A program made the position numbers and the translations under genes. Shown one piece after another: positions 25,743 through 33,843 of a DNA stretch of 64,000 nt. The stretch covers positions 124,001 to 188,000 of the forward strand of contig NZ_NWVC01000007.1 in the NCBI RefSeq assembly GCF_002374855.1, written 5' to 3'. The stretch comes from Sphingomonas adhaesiva. Its GTDB lineage: Bacteria; Pseudomonadota; Alphaproteobacteria; Sphingomonadales; Sphingomonadaceae. The notes below the pieces were generated by a model, which was given only the letters and a program-made list of their open reading frames with translations, did no database searches and was not told where the DNA came from. Position 1 is the first letter of the stretch. Each line of letters starts with the position of its first letter.

Positions 25743-26219
25743 TCAGCGCGCCGGCACCAGCTTTCGGAACTGCGCGATCGCGCAGCGGCCGCCCGATCGC
25801 GTGCGGATCGCGTCGCGCCGGGCGCAGATTTTGCCGTCGGCGGTCGGCTTCAGGTACATGCCCGAGTAGAAATCGAGCGTCGGGCATTGCGAATCCAGCC
25901 GCGCGCGCACGCGTTGCGACCCCTCGACGATCAGATCGACCTCGCCGTCGCGACCGATCGCCGCGCCGGTCAGCGACGTCATCGTCAGGCAGCGCGGCCC
26001 GCGGCGTTCGCGCCAGTCCACCGGCGCCGGCGCCGGTGCGCGCAGCGCAGTGCGTGCGGCGGCCGGCATCCGCGGGATGCGGATGATGAGCCGTTCGTGG
26101 ATCGTCAGCTGCGCCCATTGCGTGCCGTCGGCCAGCGCATCCGGCGCAGGCGCGGCCGCGCCCACCGCAAAGGGGGCGGCCATCGCGAGCAGCAGGGCGG
26201 GCGGAAGGCGCGGGATCAT
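25743..26219 (-). CDS. secreted protein of unknown function
   Basis: The 158-residue protein has a signal peptide (MIPRLPPALLLAMAAPFAVGAAA) and a Cys-containing mature part (SQCPTLDFYSGMYL, KICARRD, GRCAIAQF). It resembles small periplasmic proteins found in sphingomonad genomes, but I recognise no family with a known function. The ATG at 26219 was chosen because it opens the signal peptide; the reading frame continues upstream without coding character. It ends 116 bp before the start of the helicase gene's upstream neighbour region, on the same strand. Confidence 0.7.
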   Translation of the reverse strand: MIPRLPPALLLAMAAPFAVGAAAPAPDALADGTQWAQLTIHERLIIRIPRMPAAARTALRAPAPAPVDWRERRGPRCLTMTSLTGAAIGRDGEVDLIVEGSQRVRARLDSQCPTLDFYSGMYLKPTADGKICARRDAIRTRSGGRCAIAQFRKLVPAR

Positions 26220-26328
26220 GACAGGCGCCCATCGCGGTGACCGGCGCCGGTTGAACGGGGGATGAACCGCCGGCGAAGCGGCCGTGACGCGGTTGAAGCC
26301 GCGCGCAATCGGGCGCAAGGACACGCGC

Positions 26329-27774
26329 GTGAACCCGATGCTTGCCCGCTTCGCCGAACGGATCGCCGCGCGCCTGCCCGCCGCCGCCATCGTCACCGAT
26401 CGCGATGCGATCGCGCCATGGGAAACCGACTGGCGCCGCCGCTACCACGGCCATGCCGAGCTGTTGCTGGCGCCCGCCACGGTCGACGAGGTGCAGGCGA
26501 TCGTCGCCACCGCCCGGGCCGAGGGTGTCGCGCTGGTGCCGCAGGGGGGCAACACCTCGATGGTCGGCGGGGCGACCCCGCCCGCGGACGGCAGCGCGGC
26601 GATCCTGTCGCTGCGCCGGCTCAACGCGATCCGTTCGATCGACGCGGAGGCAGGGCTGGCGGTGGCGGAGGCGGGCGTGATCCTGGCGACGCTGCACGCG
26701 GCGGCCGCGGCGCACGGGCGGCGTTTCCCGCTGTCGCTGGGGGCAAAGGGATCGGCGACGATCGGCGGGCTGGTATCCACCAACGCCGGGGGGACGCAGG
26801 TGCTGCGCTTCGGCACGATGCGCGGGCTGGTCGCGGGGATCGAGGCGGTGCTGCCCGACGGATCGCGGCACGACGGGCTGGCGGCGCTGAAGAAGGACAA
26901 TCGCGGCTACGACCTGACGCAGTTGCTGATCGGGGCCGAAGGGACGCTGGGCATCGTCACCGCCGCGACGCTGCGACTGGTGCCGGCGGTGGCGGGGCGG
27001 ACGGTCGCCTGGGCGGGGGTGGCATCCCCCGACGCGGCGATGACGCTGCTGCGCCGGTTCCAGCGCACGACCCCGGCGCTGGAGAGTTTCGAGCTGCTGC
27101 CCGCCGAATCGCTGGACGCGGTGCTCGCCTATCTGCCCGACGCCCGCGCGCCGCTGGCAAGCGCGCATCCGTGGCACGTCCTGATCGAGGTGACCGACGA
27201 CGACGCGCCCGACGGCGCCGCGGCGGTGGTGGAGCGTGTCTTGGGCGCGGCGATCGCGGACGGGCTGGCCGGCGATGCCACGATCGCGGCGAGCGAGACG
27301 CAGGCCGAGGCGTTCTGGCGGATCCGCGAATCGATCTCCGACGCCGAACGCGCCACCGGGCCGGCGGCGCAGCACGACATCGCGGTGCCGGTGGAGGCGA
27401 TGCCGCGCTTCATGATCGAGGCGGCGGCGGCGTGCGAGGCGCGCTTTCCCGGCACGCGCGCCAGCGGCTTCGGCCACCTGGGCGACGGCAACGTCCATTT
27501 CCATGTCCGCGCCGCCCCCGGCACCGACCCGGCCGACTGGTATGCGCGGCAGGTGCCGGTCGTCTCCGCCTTCGTCCACGACCTGGTCGTCGCGGCAGGG
27601 GGCACGATTTCCGCCGAGCATGGCATCGGCCAGATGAAGCGCGACGAACTGGAGCGGCTGGCCCCGCCGGCGCGGCTGGCGGCGCTGCGCGCGATCCGCG
27701 CGGCGTTCGATCCGGGGGAACTGATGAACCCCGGCAAGCTCGTGACGCTTGCGCCGCCGGGCAACCCGCAATAG
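26329..27774 (+). CDS. FAD-binding 2-hydroxyacid dehydrogenase (GlcD / D-2-HG type)
   Basis: The 481-residue flavoprotein has the PCMH FAD-binding half with VPQGGNTSMVGGATP, LSLGAKGSATIGGLVSTNAGG and DLTQLLIGAEGTLGIVTAA, and the C-terminal oxidase half with GFGHLGDGNVHFHV and ISAEHGIGQMKRDELE. This order is that of D-lactate, glycolate (GlcD) and D-2-hydroxyglutarate dehydrogenases, which pass electrons to a quinone or ETF. Exact substrate is not clear; D-2-hydroxyglutarate, a by-product of serine synthesis, is a good guess. I take a GTG at 26329 with AAGGA upstream; an ATG at 26338 and a GTG at 26284 are alternatives. Confidence 0.88.
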   Translation: MNPMLARFAERIAARLPAAAIVTDRDAIAPWETDWRRRYHGHAELLLAPATVDEVQAIVATARAEGVALVPQGGNTSMVGGATPPADGSAAILSLRRLNAIRSIDAEAGLAVAEAGVILATLHAAAAAHGRRFPLSLGAKGSATIGGLVSTNAGGTQVLRFGTMRGLVAGIEAVLPDGSRHDGLAALKKDNRGYDLTQLLIGAEGTLGIVTAATLRLVPAVAGRTVAWAGVASPDAAMTLLRRFQRTTPALESFELLPAESLDAVLAYLPDARAPLASAHPWHVLIEVTDDDAPDGAAAVVERVLGAAIADGLAGDATIAASETQAEAFWRIRESISDAERATGPAAQHDIAVPVEAMPRFMIEAAAACEARFPGTRASGFGHLGDGNVHFHVRAAPGTDPADWYARQVPVVSAFVHDLVVAAGGTISAEHGIGQMKRDELERLAPPARLAALRAIRAAFDPGELMNPGKLVTLAPPGNPQ

Positions 27775-27860
27775 GCCCGTCCCCCGTCCGGGTGGCGGCA
27801 GGACGCGGCGCGCCCGATCGAGACGATACGAACCTCATCCCGTCCGCTACGGAGAATCCC

Positions 27861-28628
27861 ATGGCCAGCGCGCCGCAGCTTCCGCTTTTCTACAACGGCC
27901 TCGAGCCGCTTTCGAGCGAACTCCACGCCAACTACAAGATCCGCTCGTCGAACGTGGCGCCGTTCCTGACCGGCCAGCACGCGATCCCGCTGACCGTGGA
28001 GGAATTCCCGCTGGTGCAGCGGTTCATGCCGATCGTCTTTTCGTCGGGCGACGATTCGATCCCGATCGCGCTGATGGGCCTGAACGAGGGCGTCAACGTG
28101 TTCGTCGACGACGCCGGCGCGCTGACCGAGGACAATCTGTACGTCCCGGCCTATGTCCGCCGCTATCCGTACATGCTGGCGCGGCTGCGCCCGGATGCGG
28201 ACGAGCTGTCGCTGTGCTTCGACCCGACCACCGACACGATCGGCGCGTTCGATGACGGCGAGCCGCTGTTCGCCGACGGCCAGCCGACCGAGCTGACGCG
28301 CAACATCCTTCAGTTCAACGAGAATTTCGAGCAGGCCGCGGCGCGCACCGGTCAGTTCATGACGGAAATCCGCGACGCCGGCCTGTTGATGGAAGGCGAA
28401 GTGACGATCCAGCAGGACGGCATCGACCAGCCGTTCGTCTATCGTGGGTTCCAGATGGTGGACGAGCAGAAGCTGGCCGACCTGCGCGGCGACCAGCTGC
28501 GCAAGATGTCGCAGTCGGGCATGCTGCCGCTGCTGTATGCGCACCTGTTCTCGCTGTCGCTGATGCGCGACATCTTCGCGCGCCAGGTGAAGCTGGGCAA
28601 GATGCCGCAGCCGCAGCTGGTCGCCTGA
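27861..28628 (+). CDS. SapC family protein
   Basis: The 255-residue protein matches the SapC family by YKIRSSNVAPFLTGQHAIPL and EEFPLVQRFMPIVFSSG near the N-terminus and by LSLSLMRDIF at the end. It has no signal peptide. The family name comes from a Campylobacter S-layer secretion locus, but proteins of this family are widespread in sphingomonads, often near TonB receptors, and the role is not known. The ATG at 27861 has GGAGA upstream. It is followed 19 bp later by a cytochrome b561 gene. Confidence 0.85.
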   Translation: MASAPQLPLFYNGLEPLSSELHANYKIRSSNVAPFLTGQHAIPLTVEEFPLVQRFMPIVFSSGDDSIPIALMGLNEGVNVFVDDAGALTEDNLYVPAYVRRYPYMLARLRPDADELSLCFDPTTDTIGAFDDGEPLFADGQPTELTRNILQFNENFEQAAARTGQFMTEIRDAGLLMEGEVTIQQDGIDQPFVYRGFQMVDEQKLADLRGDQLRKMSQSGMLPLLYAHLFSLSLMRDIFARQVKLGKMPQPQLVA

Positions 28629-28647
28629 CGCGGATGGGGCAGGGGTG

Positions 28648-29208
28648 ATGGCGACGCGCGGGCACGCGGCGCGACCGATCGCGGGCGCGACCTATTCGCG
28701 GGTCGCCATCGCCTTTCACTGGACGATCGCGGTGCTGGTGATCGTCAACCTGATCGTCGGGATCGGGCATGAATCGATCCCGGCGCTGCGCGCATGGATG
28801 CCGGCGCACAAGGCGATCGGCATCACCGTGCTGTTGCTGACGGCGGCGCGGGTGGCCTGGCGCGTGGCGCATCGCCCGCCGCCGCTGCCCGCGACGACGC
28901 CGGCGTGGGAACGGGCGGCGGCGCATGCAACGCATTGGGCGCTGTACGTGCTGATGATCGCGGTGCCGCTGACCGGCTGGATGATGGTATCCGGCCCAGA
29001 GGGGCGACGCGCGCTGACGTGGTTCAGGCTGTTCGGCCTGCCGTACCTGCCCGTGTCGGACGCCGCCGCCGGACTGGGGGCCGAGGGGCACGAGGTGCTG
29101 GGCTGGATGATGGCGGTGCTGGTCGCCGCGCATGTCGCCGCGGCGCTGCGCCATGCGGTGCTGCTGCGCGACGGCGTGATGGCGCGGATGCTGCCCGCCG
29201 GGCGCTGA
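28648..29208 (+). CDS. cytochrome b561 family protein
   Basis: The 186-residue membrane protein has four helices and the His pattern of prokaryotic cytochrome b561: IAFHWTIAVLVIVNLIVG (helix 1), HKAIGITVLLLTAARVAW (helix 2), HATHWALYVLMIAVPLTGW (helix 3) and GHEVLGWMMAVLVAAHVAAAL (helix 4). These His residues should bind two b-type haems. It probably transfers electrons from quinol to a periplasmic acceptor. The ATG at 28648 is the second codon of a GTG-ATG pair. Confidence 0.88.
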   Translation: MATRGHAARPIAGATYSRVAIAFHWTIAVLVIVNLIVGIGHESIPALRAWMPAHKAIGITVLLLTAARVAWRVAHRPPPLPATTPAWERAAAHATHWALYVLMIAVPLTGWMMVSGPEGRRALTWFRLFGLPYLPVSDAAAGLGAEGHEVLGWMMAVLVAAHVAAALRHAVLLRDGVMARMLPAGR

Positions 29209-29269
29209 CCCGCTGGTCAGCGGCCCATCGCCGGATTCGAACAGTTTATCGTGGCGGCGGGGCGAAGAC

Positions 29270-29297
29270 TTGAAACCCTTTGCCGCCCTCTTATGTT
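29270..29297 (+). promoter_or_regulatory. promoter of the candidate small RNA
   Basis: TTGAAA (29270-29275) and TATGTT (29292-29297) are separated by 16 bp, close to the sigma-70 consensus. Transcription should start near 29303-29305, where the first hairpin begins. Confidence 0.6.
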
Positions 29298-29302
29298 GTT
29301 GG

Positions 29303-29409
29303 CGTACGGTTTCCGTGTCCCCCCTTTCGCGGAACCGTATGGCACGCCTCTGGCGTGTCTCCTCCCTGAACCTTGGCCACCGCGTGTGCAAACACGCGGT
29401 GGTTTTTTT
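29303..29409 (+). ncRNA. candidate small RNA (about 105 nt)
   Basis: No gene lies here, but the stretch has a promoter, structure and a strong terminator. Hairpin 1 pairs TACGGTTTCCG (29305-29315) with CGGAACCGTA (29330-29339) with one bulge. Hairpin 2 pairs CACGCC (29343-29348) with GGCGTG (29352-29357). A single-stranded CTCCTCCCTGAAC (29360-29372) follows, able to cover a Shine-Dalgarno. The terminator is a 10-bp stem (29377-29386 with 29393-29402) followed by seven T. From memory the unpaired CCTCCCTGAAC and the layout resemble the alphaproteobacterial suhB/alpha-r8 (MmgR) sRNA family, but I could not check this. Confidence 0.65.
29377..29409 (+). terminator. intrinsic terminator of the small RNA
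   Basis: CCACCGCGTG (29377-29386) pairs perfectly with CACGCGGTGG (29393-29402), loop of 6, followed by a T7 run (29403-29409). Confidence 0.85.
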
Positions 29410-29471
29410 ATCGGCGCGGTTTCGCGGCGCCCGGCCTGAAGTGGCTGAATGCGCCGCGCTGTGGGCGGCGA

Positions 29472-30302
29472 CTATTCCGCTGCCTGCGCCAGTCCCGCGC
29501 CCAGCGCCTCGTCGGTCAGTGCGTCCACCACCGCGCGCAGCAGCGTGGCGACCGCAGGCAGATCGACCGAGGGCGCGTCGAGCCGCCGGTCGAGATACAG
29601 CGAACGGTCGATCTCGATCTGGACGGCATGCACGTCCCGCGCGGGATCGCCGTGGCGATCGAGGATGTGCCCGCCGGCATAGGGCGTGTTGACGGCATAG
29701 GGGATGCTCGTCGCGCCGATCGCCCCCGCCACCCGCGCGACATAGCGGACCGCGGCAGAGCGGCCGAAGCGGTCGCCGATGACGATCCGCGCGCGGCTGC
29801 CCGCGATCGGCGGCATCGAATGGACGTCGACCAGCACCGCCACGCCGAAGCGCGCGCGGGTCGCCGCCAGCACCCGTGCCAGCGCGTCGTGATAGGGGCG
29901 GTGCGCGTCGGCGATGCGTTTCTCCACCTCGGCCGCGGAAAGGCGACCGTACCACAATTCGCCCGCCGCGCTGGTCCGGCGCGGGACCAGCCCCAGCCCG
30001 GCGCGCACCTTCGCTGACAGCGGCGCGGCGCGGGCGCCTTCGTCGAGCAGCGGATCGCGTTCGTCCTCGGCGCGGTTCAGGTCGATCCAGGCGCGCGGCA
30101 CGTCCTGCATCAGCGCCGTCTCGCGCCCGCGCGCGGCCAGCGCGACCGCGTCGACATGCCGGTCCTCCAGCGTGCGCAGCGCCGCAGGGGGCGCGCGCAG
30201 CGCCGCCATCAGCGCCGCGGGATAATCGCGTCCGGCATGCGGCACGGACAGGATCACGGGGCTTTCCGGCGGAACCGGCCCGACGAGGCGGAACGAAGGC
30301 AT
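29472..30302 (-). CDS. N-formylglutamate amidohydrolase family protein
   Basis: The 276-residue protein has the FGase signature SPVILSVPHAGRDYPA near residue 14, DVPRAWIDLNRAEDERDP, the metal-binding VLVDVHSMPP and HAVQIEIDRSLYLDR. It hydrolyses N-formyl-L-glutamate to formate and glutamate in the five-step histidine pathway, but no hut genes are nearby, so the substrate may differ. It is divergent from cpdR; this amidohydrolase-cpdR pairing is a common alphaproteobacterial arrangement. Its 3' end faces the sRNA terminator. Confidence 0.9.
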   Translation of the reverse strand: MPSFRLVGPVPPESPVILSVPHAGRDYPAALMAALRAPPAALRTLEDRHVDAVALAARGRETALMQDVPRAWIDLNRAEDERDPLLDEGARAAPLSAKVRAGLGLVPRRTSAAGELWYGRLSAAEVEKRIADAHRPYHDALARVLAATRARFGVAVLVDVHSMPPIAGSRARIVIGDRFGRSAAVRYVARVAGAIGATSIPYAVNTPYAGGHILDRHGDPARDVHAVQIEIDRSLYLDRRLDAPSVDLPAVATLLRAVVDALTDEALGAGLAQAAE

Positions 30303-30445
30303 CTGGCCGCACGCTATGGAAGCGTCGCGCCGCCCGCAACCGTTCGTCGCATTTCAGCCGGTTAACGACATCGGTTCACCATGTCCGCTGGTGGAAACTT
30401 CAAGCCGCGTGGGTCATAAGGCGTGCACGGGAGCTTAGGACCAAG

Positions 30446-30820
30446 ATGATCAAGATTTTGCTGGCCGAAGACGATGCGGTGATGCGCGAGTATCTGGCGC
30501 GCGCGCTGGAACGATCGGGCTATGCCGTCAGCGCGGTGGACCGCGGGACCGCGGCGCTGCCGCTGCTTGAGCGCGAGACGTTCGACCTGCTGCTGACCGA
30601 TATCGTCATGCCCGAGATGGACGGCATCGAACTGGCGCAGAAGGCGCAGGAAATGGCGCCGGGGATGCGGGTGATGTTCATCACCGGCTTCGCCGCCGTC
30701 ACGCTCAAGGCCGGCAGCGCGATGCCGCACGCACGCGTCCTGTCGAAGCCATTCCACCTGCGCGACCTGGTGCTGGAGGTCGACCGGCTGTTCAACGTGG
30801 ACAATGCCGAGCTGATCTGA
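30446..30820 (+). CDS. cpdR: cell-cycle response regulator CpdR
   Basis: The 124-residue stand-alone receiver has the acidic pocket EDD (8-10), phospho-acceptor Asp52 in LLTDIVMPEMDG, Thr80 and Lys101 in LSKPFHLRDL. The sequence matches CpdR closely. In Caulobacter unphosphorylated CpdR delivers substrates such as PdeA to ClpXP and helps place the protease at the pole; the CckA-ChpT phosphorelay controls it. The long 5' region holds GTTAAC (30361-30366) and TTCACCAT (30375-30382), which resemble CtrA half-sites but are not spaced as a full TTAA-N7-TTAA box. Confidence 0.93.
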   Translation: MIKILLAEDDAVMREYLARALERSGYAVSAVDRGTAALPLLERETFDLLLTDIVMPEMDGIELAQKAQEMAPGMRVMFITGFAAVTLKAGSAMPHARVLSKPFHLRDLVLEVDRLFNVDNAELI

Positions 30821-30873
30821 CGCGCGCCGTTTCGGGTGGATGACGGGATATCGGGAGCGATGCGGAATAGCGC

Positions 30874-30902
30874 TTGCGCTCCCCCGCCGACCCCGGTAGA
30901 GG
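30874..30902 (+). promoter_or_regulatory. probable promoter of tRNA-Val
   Basis: TTGCGC (30874-30879) and TAGAGG (30897-30902) are 17 bp apart, and the tRNA begins 14 bases later. The -10 is weak. Confidence 0.45.
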
Positions 30903-30916
30903 CGCCTTCCTCACGT

Positions 30917-30991
30917 GGGCGTGTAGCTCAGTGGTAGAGCACTGTGTTGACATCGCAGGGGTCGCAAGTTCAATCCTTGCCACGCCCACCA
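30917..30991 (+). tRNA. tRNA-Val (anticodon GAC)
   Basis: The 75-nt sequence forms a full cloverleaf: acceptor GGGCGTG/CACGCCC, D arm GCTC/GAGC, anticodon stem CTGTG/CGCAG around TTGACAT (anticodon GAC) and T arm GCAAG/CTTGC; the CCA is encoded. A strong bidirectional terminator follows. Confidence 0.97.
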
Positions 30992-30993
30992 TT

Positions 30994-31031
30994 AAAAACC
31001 CCGCCAGGCCGACCGGCCTGGCGGGGTTTTT
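30994..31031. terminator. bidirectional intrinsic terminator between tRNA-Val and rsh
   Basis: A perfect 13-bp stem (30999-31011 with 31014-31026) with a 2-base apex is flanked by A5 (30994-30998) and T5 (31027-31031). It can end the tRNA transcript on the plus strand and the convergent rsh transcript on the minus strand. Confidence 0.9.
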
Positions 31032-31062
31032 GCTGTCAGGGGCGTAGCCGGCGTGGGCGCGC

Positions 31063-33210
31063 TTAGATGCGTTCGGCGGCATTGACCGCTTCGGCGGCGC
31101 GCAGCGCGGCGAGCAGGCGCATCAGCTGGTGCGCGTCGTGCACCTCAACGTCGATCGTGTTGGTGTGGAATTGCGTGTCGCGGTTGTCGAGGCGCAGGTT
31201 GATGATGTTGGCCTTGTGCTGGCCGATGACGGTCGCCAGCATCCCCAGCGCGCCCGGTTCGTTGCGCACCTCGACCGAGATGCGTGCGACCGCGCCCTCG
31301 GTCTTGTTGCCCCACTGGACGTCGATCCAGTCGGTTTCCTCCTCCGACCGTTCGGCGAGCGCGGCGAGCACGGGGCAGTCGATGGCATGGACCTCGATCG
31401 AGGCATCGGGGCGGCGCAGCCCGACGATGCGGTCGCCGGGCACGGGGTGACAGCATTCGGCCAGCTCATAGGCGACGCCGGGCGCCAGCCCCTGGATCGA
31501 GATCGCGCTCGATTGCGGCGGGGCATCGGCCAGGTCGGCGCCCGCCGAACCGGGCATCAGCGCCTCCATCACCTGCGCATCGCCCAGCGTGCGGCGCGCG
31601 ATCGCCTGCATCAGCGCGGCCTCGTCGGGCAGTTTCAGCCGCTTGAGCGCCTCGTCCAGCGCATTGGCGGCGAGCGTCGCGGGGAGCCGCTGGACGATGT
31701 CGTCGTACAATTTGCGCCCCAGCGCGACCGACTGGTCGCGTTCCTCGTTGCGCAGGTGGCGGCGGATCGCGGCCAGCGCCTTGGCGGTGATCGCCAGGTT
31801 GAGCCACGCCGGCTGCGGCACCTGCGCCTTCGACCGCAGCACCTGCACCTGGTCGCCGTTCTCGATCACGGTCGACAGCGGCACGACGCGGCCGTTGATC
31901 TTCGCGCCGACCGCCTGGTTGCCCAGATCGGTGTGCACCGCATAGGCGAAGTCGATCGGGGTCGCGCCCTTGGGCAGCTGGATCAGTTCGCCCTTCGGCG
32001 TGAAGGCGAAGATGCGATCCTGATACATCGCGATGCGAGTGTGTTCGAGCAACTCCTCCGGGGTCGCGGCGGTGTCGAGGATCTCGACCAGATCGGCGAT
32101 CCACCCGGCCTGCGCCCCCGGTTGCGCCGCGGCCTGCGCGGTACGGCGGGTCGCCCCCCCGGTCGCGGGCACCGACTGCTTGTACGCCCAGTGCGCGGCG
32201 AGGCCGAATTCCGCCTCCGCATGCATTTCCGGCGTACGCAGCTGGATCTCGATCCGGCGGTTCTCGGCGTGGATGACGCTGGTGTGGAGCGAGCGGTAGC
32301 CGTTGCGTTTGGGGGTGGAGATGTAATCCTTGAACCGCCCCGGCACCATCGGCCAGCGGCGGTGGATGACGCCCAGCGCGCGGTAGCAATCCTCCACCGT
32401 CGGCACGATCGCGCGAAACGCCATGATGTCGGACAGCTGCTCGAAGCTGATGTGGCGTTCCTGCATCTTGCGCCAGATCGAATAGGGATGCTTTTCGCGC
32501 CCCGACACCTCGGCATCGACGCCGGCGCGCGCCAGCAGCAGCTTCAGCCCCGACCCGATCTTGGCGATGCGATCGCCGTCCGACCCGTCCTTGAGCTGTT
32601 CCAGCCGGCGGGTGATCGATTCATACGCTTCCGGTTCGAGTTGCTGGAAGGCGAGCGTCTGCATCTCCTTCATGAACTCGTACATGCCGATCCGCTCGGC
32701 GAGCGGGGCGTAGATATCCATCGTCTCGCGCGCGATGCGGCGGCGCTTCTCCGGCTTGGGAATGTAATGGAGCGTGCGCATGTTGTGCAGCCGGTCGGCC
32801 AGCTTGACCAGCAGCACGCGGATATCGCCCGACATCGCCAGCAGGAACTTGCGCAGATTTTCCGCCGCGCGCTCGTTCTCGGTCTGCGCCTCGATCTTGC
32901 TGAGCTTGGTCACGCCGTCGACCAGCCGCGCGACATTGGCGCCGAAGATCCGCTCGATCTCCTCCGGGGTGGCGACGGTATCCTCGACGGTGTCGTGCAG
33001 GATCGCGGTCGCGATCGTCTCGTCGTCGAGATGCAGTTCGGTCAGGATGCCCGCCACCTCGATCGGGTGGCTGAAATAGGGGTCGCCCGACGCGCGCTTC
33101 TGCGTGCCGTGCGCGTTCACGGAGAAGACATAGGCGCGGTTGAGCATCGCCTCGTCGGCGTCGGGATCGTAATCGAGAACCCGGTCGACGAGTTCATATT
33201 GTCTCAGCAC
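31063..33210 (-). CDS. bifunctional (p)ppGpp synthetase/hydrolase (RelA/SpoT homologue)
   Basis: The 715-residue Rsh makes and degrades (p)ppGpp. Domains in order: HD hydrolase with the active-site HDTVEDT (72-78), the synthetase with GRFKDYISTPKRNGYRSLHT, TGS (FAFTPKGELIQLPKGATPID), a helical part and a C-terminal ACT domain (ISVEVRNEPGALGMLATVI). The RFKD signature in the synthetase is the form found in bifunctional enzymes. I start at GTG 33210, which gives VLRQYELVDRVL, the usual N-terminus; a start at 33255 would add 15 residues of little homology. As the only long RSH seen, it probably carries out the whole stringent response. Confidence 0.95.
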   Translation of the reverse strand: MLRQYELVDRVLDYDPDADEAMLNRAYVFSVNAHGTQKRASGDPYFSHPIEVAGILTELHLDDETIATAILHDTVEDTVATPEEIERIFGANVARLVDGVTKLSKIEAQTENERAAENLRKFLLAMSGDIRVLLVKLADRLHNMRTLHYIPKPEKRRRIARETMDIYAPLAERIGMYEFMKEMQTLAFQQLEPEAYESITRRLEQLKDGSDGDRIAKIGSGLKLLLARAGVDAEVSGREKHPYSIWRKMQERHISFEQLSDIMAFRAIVPTVEDCYRALGVIHRRWPMVPGRFKDYISTPKRNGYRSLHTSVIHAENRRIEIQLRTPEMHAEAEFGLAAHWAYKQSVPATGGATRRTAQAAAQPGAQAGWIADLVEILDTAATPEELLEHTRIAMYQDRIFAFTPKGELIQLPKGATPIDFAYAVHTDLGNQAVGAKINGRVVPLSTVIENGDQVQVLRSKAQVPQPAWLNLAITAKALAAIRRHLRNEERDQSVALGRKLYDDIVQRLPATLAANALDEALKRLKLPDEAALMQAIARRTLGDAQVMEALMPGSAGADLADAPPQSSAISIQGLAPGVAYELAECCHPVPGDRIVGLRRPDASIEVHAIDCPVLAALAERSEEETDWIDVQWGNKTEGAVARISVEVRNEPGALGMLATVIGQHKANIINLRLDNRDTQFHTNTIDVEVHDAHQLMRLLAALRAAEAVNAAERI

Positions 33211-33264
33211 AGGCACCTGCGCAGGATGCCGCCGAACGCCCCCCGATGGCAACACGCGCGCAAC

Positions 33265-33301
33265 AAAAAAGGCCTCCGCCGGGGGAGTTCCGGCAGAGGC
33301 C
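33265..33301 (-). terminator. intrinsic terminator after CC_3452-type gene
   Basis: On the minus strand a GGCCTCTGCCGG arm pairs with a CCGGCGGAGGCC arm (33271-33301, one mismatch), followed by T6 (complement of 33265-33270). It separates the small secreted gene from rsh downstream. Confidence 0.85.
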
Positions 33302-33350
33302 CATTGCGCTCCCGGTCAGAGGGGCGGGAGATGGCGTGAGTGCGAGGCGA

Positions 33351-33686
33351 TCAGCGCTGCGCCGAGGCGGTGACGGTCGCCGCCTTGCCGTTGCACTTTT
33401 CGAGCTGTGCGGCGTCGAAGGCCTTGCCCCCCGCGCTGAACGCGCTGAGCGCGCCGATGTCGCGCACCACCAGCTGGCACAGGATGGCGTCGCGTTCCGG
33501 CGCGCGGGCGGCGACATAGGTGCCGTCCTGCAGCTGCCACGGCGTGGCGCGGGTGATGAAGCGCACCTTCGCCGGCGCCGCCACCGGGGTCGCGACATAA
33601 TAGCCGGTGGCCGGCTGGGCGGAGACGCCCGCGGCGGCCAGCGTGGCGGCGGAGGCGATGATGGCGGACAGGACGGTGCGAAGCAT
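33351..33686 (-). CDS. CC_3452-family secreted protein
   Basis: The 111-residue protein has a signal peptide (cleavage near GVSAQP, residue 23) and a short mature domain ending in ALSAFSAGGKAFDAAQLEKCN, the hallmark of CC_3452-type proteins; two Cys are likely disulphide-bonded in the periplasm. The role is unknown. Its start is divergent from the HxlR regulator, with paired palindromes between, so it is a probable HxlR target. It has its own terminator downstream. Confidence 0.8.
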   Translation of the reverse strand: MLRTVLSAIIASAATLAAAGVSAQPATGYYVATPVAAPAKVRFITRATPWQLQDGTYVAARAPERDAILCQLVVRDIGALSAFSAGGKAFDAAQLEKCNGKAATVTASAQR

Positions 33687-33699
33687 GACACGACTCCGT

Positions 33700-33771
33700 A
33701 ACTAGGTTTCTGATCGCCACCTAGTTGCTGCGACTGCGAGTTGCAAGAGGCAACTCGCATTTGCGAGTTTC
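33700..33771. promoter_or_regulatory. HxlR divergent operator region with two palindromes
   Basis: Two inverted repeats lie here. IR1 is AACTAGGT (33700-33707) and ACCTAGTT (33719-33726) with 11 bp between. IR2 is TGCGAGTTGC (33735-33744) and GCAACTCGCA (33750-33759) with 5 bp between. A further direct copy TGCGAGTTTC follows at 33762-33771. The region separates the secreted-protein gene from the HxlR gene and is probably its autoregulatory operator. Confidence 0.6.
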
Positions 33772-33843
33772 ATTACAAAACTTATATGGCCGGGCTGTAG
33801 ATGCGGGTTGACGCCGGCGTTCGTTCGGCGCGAGGAGTGATGC

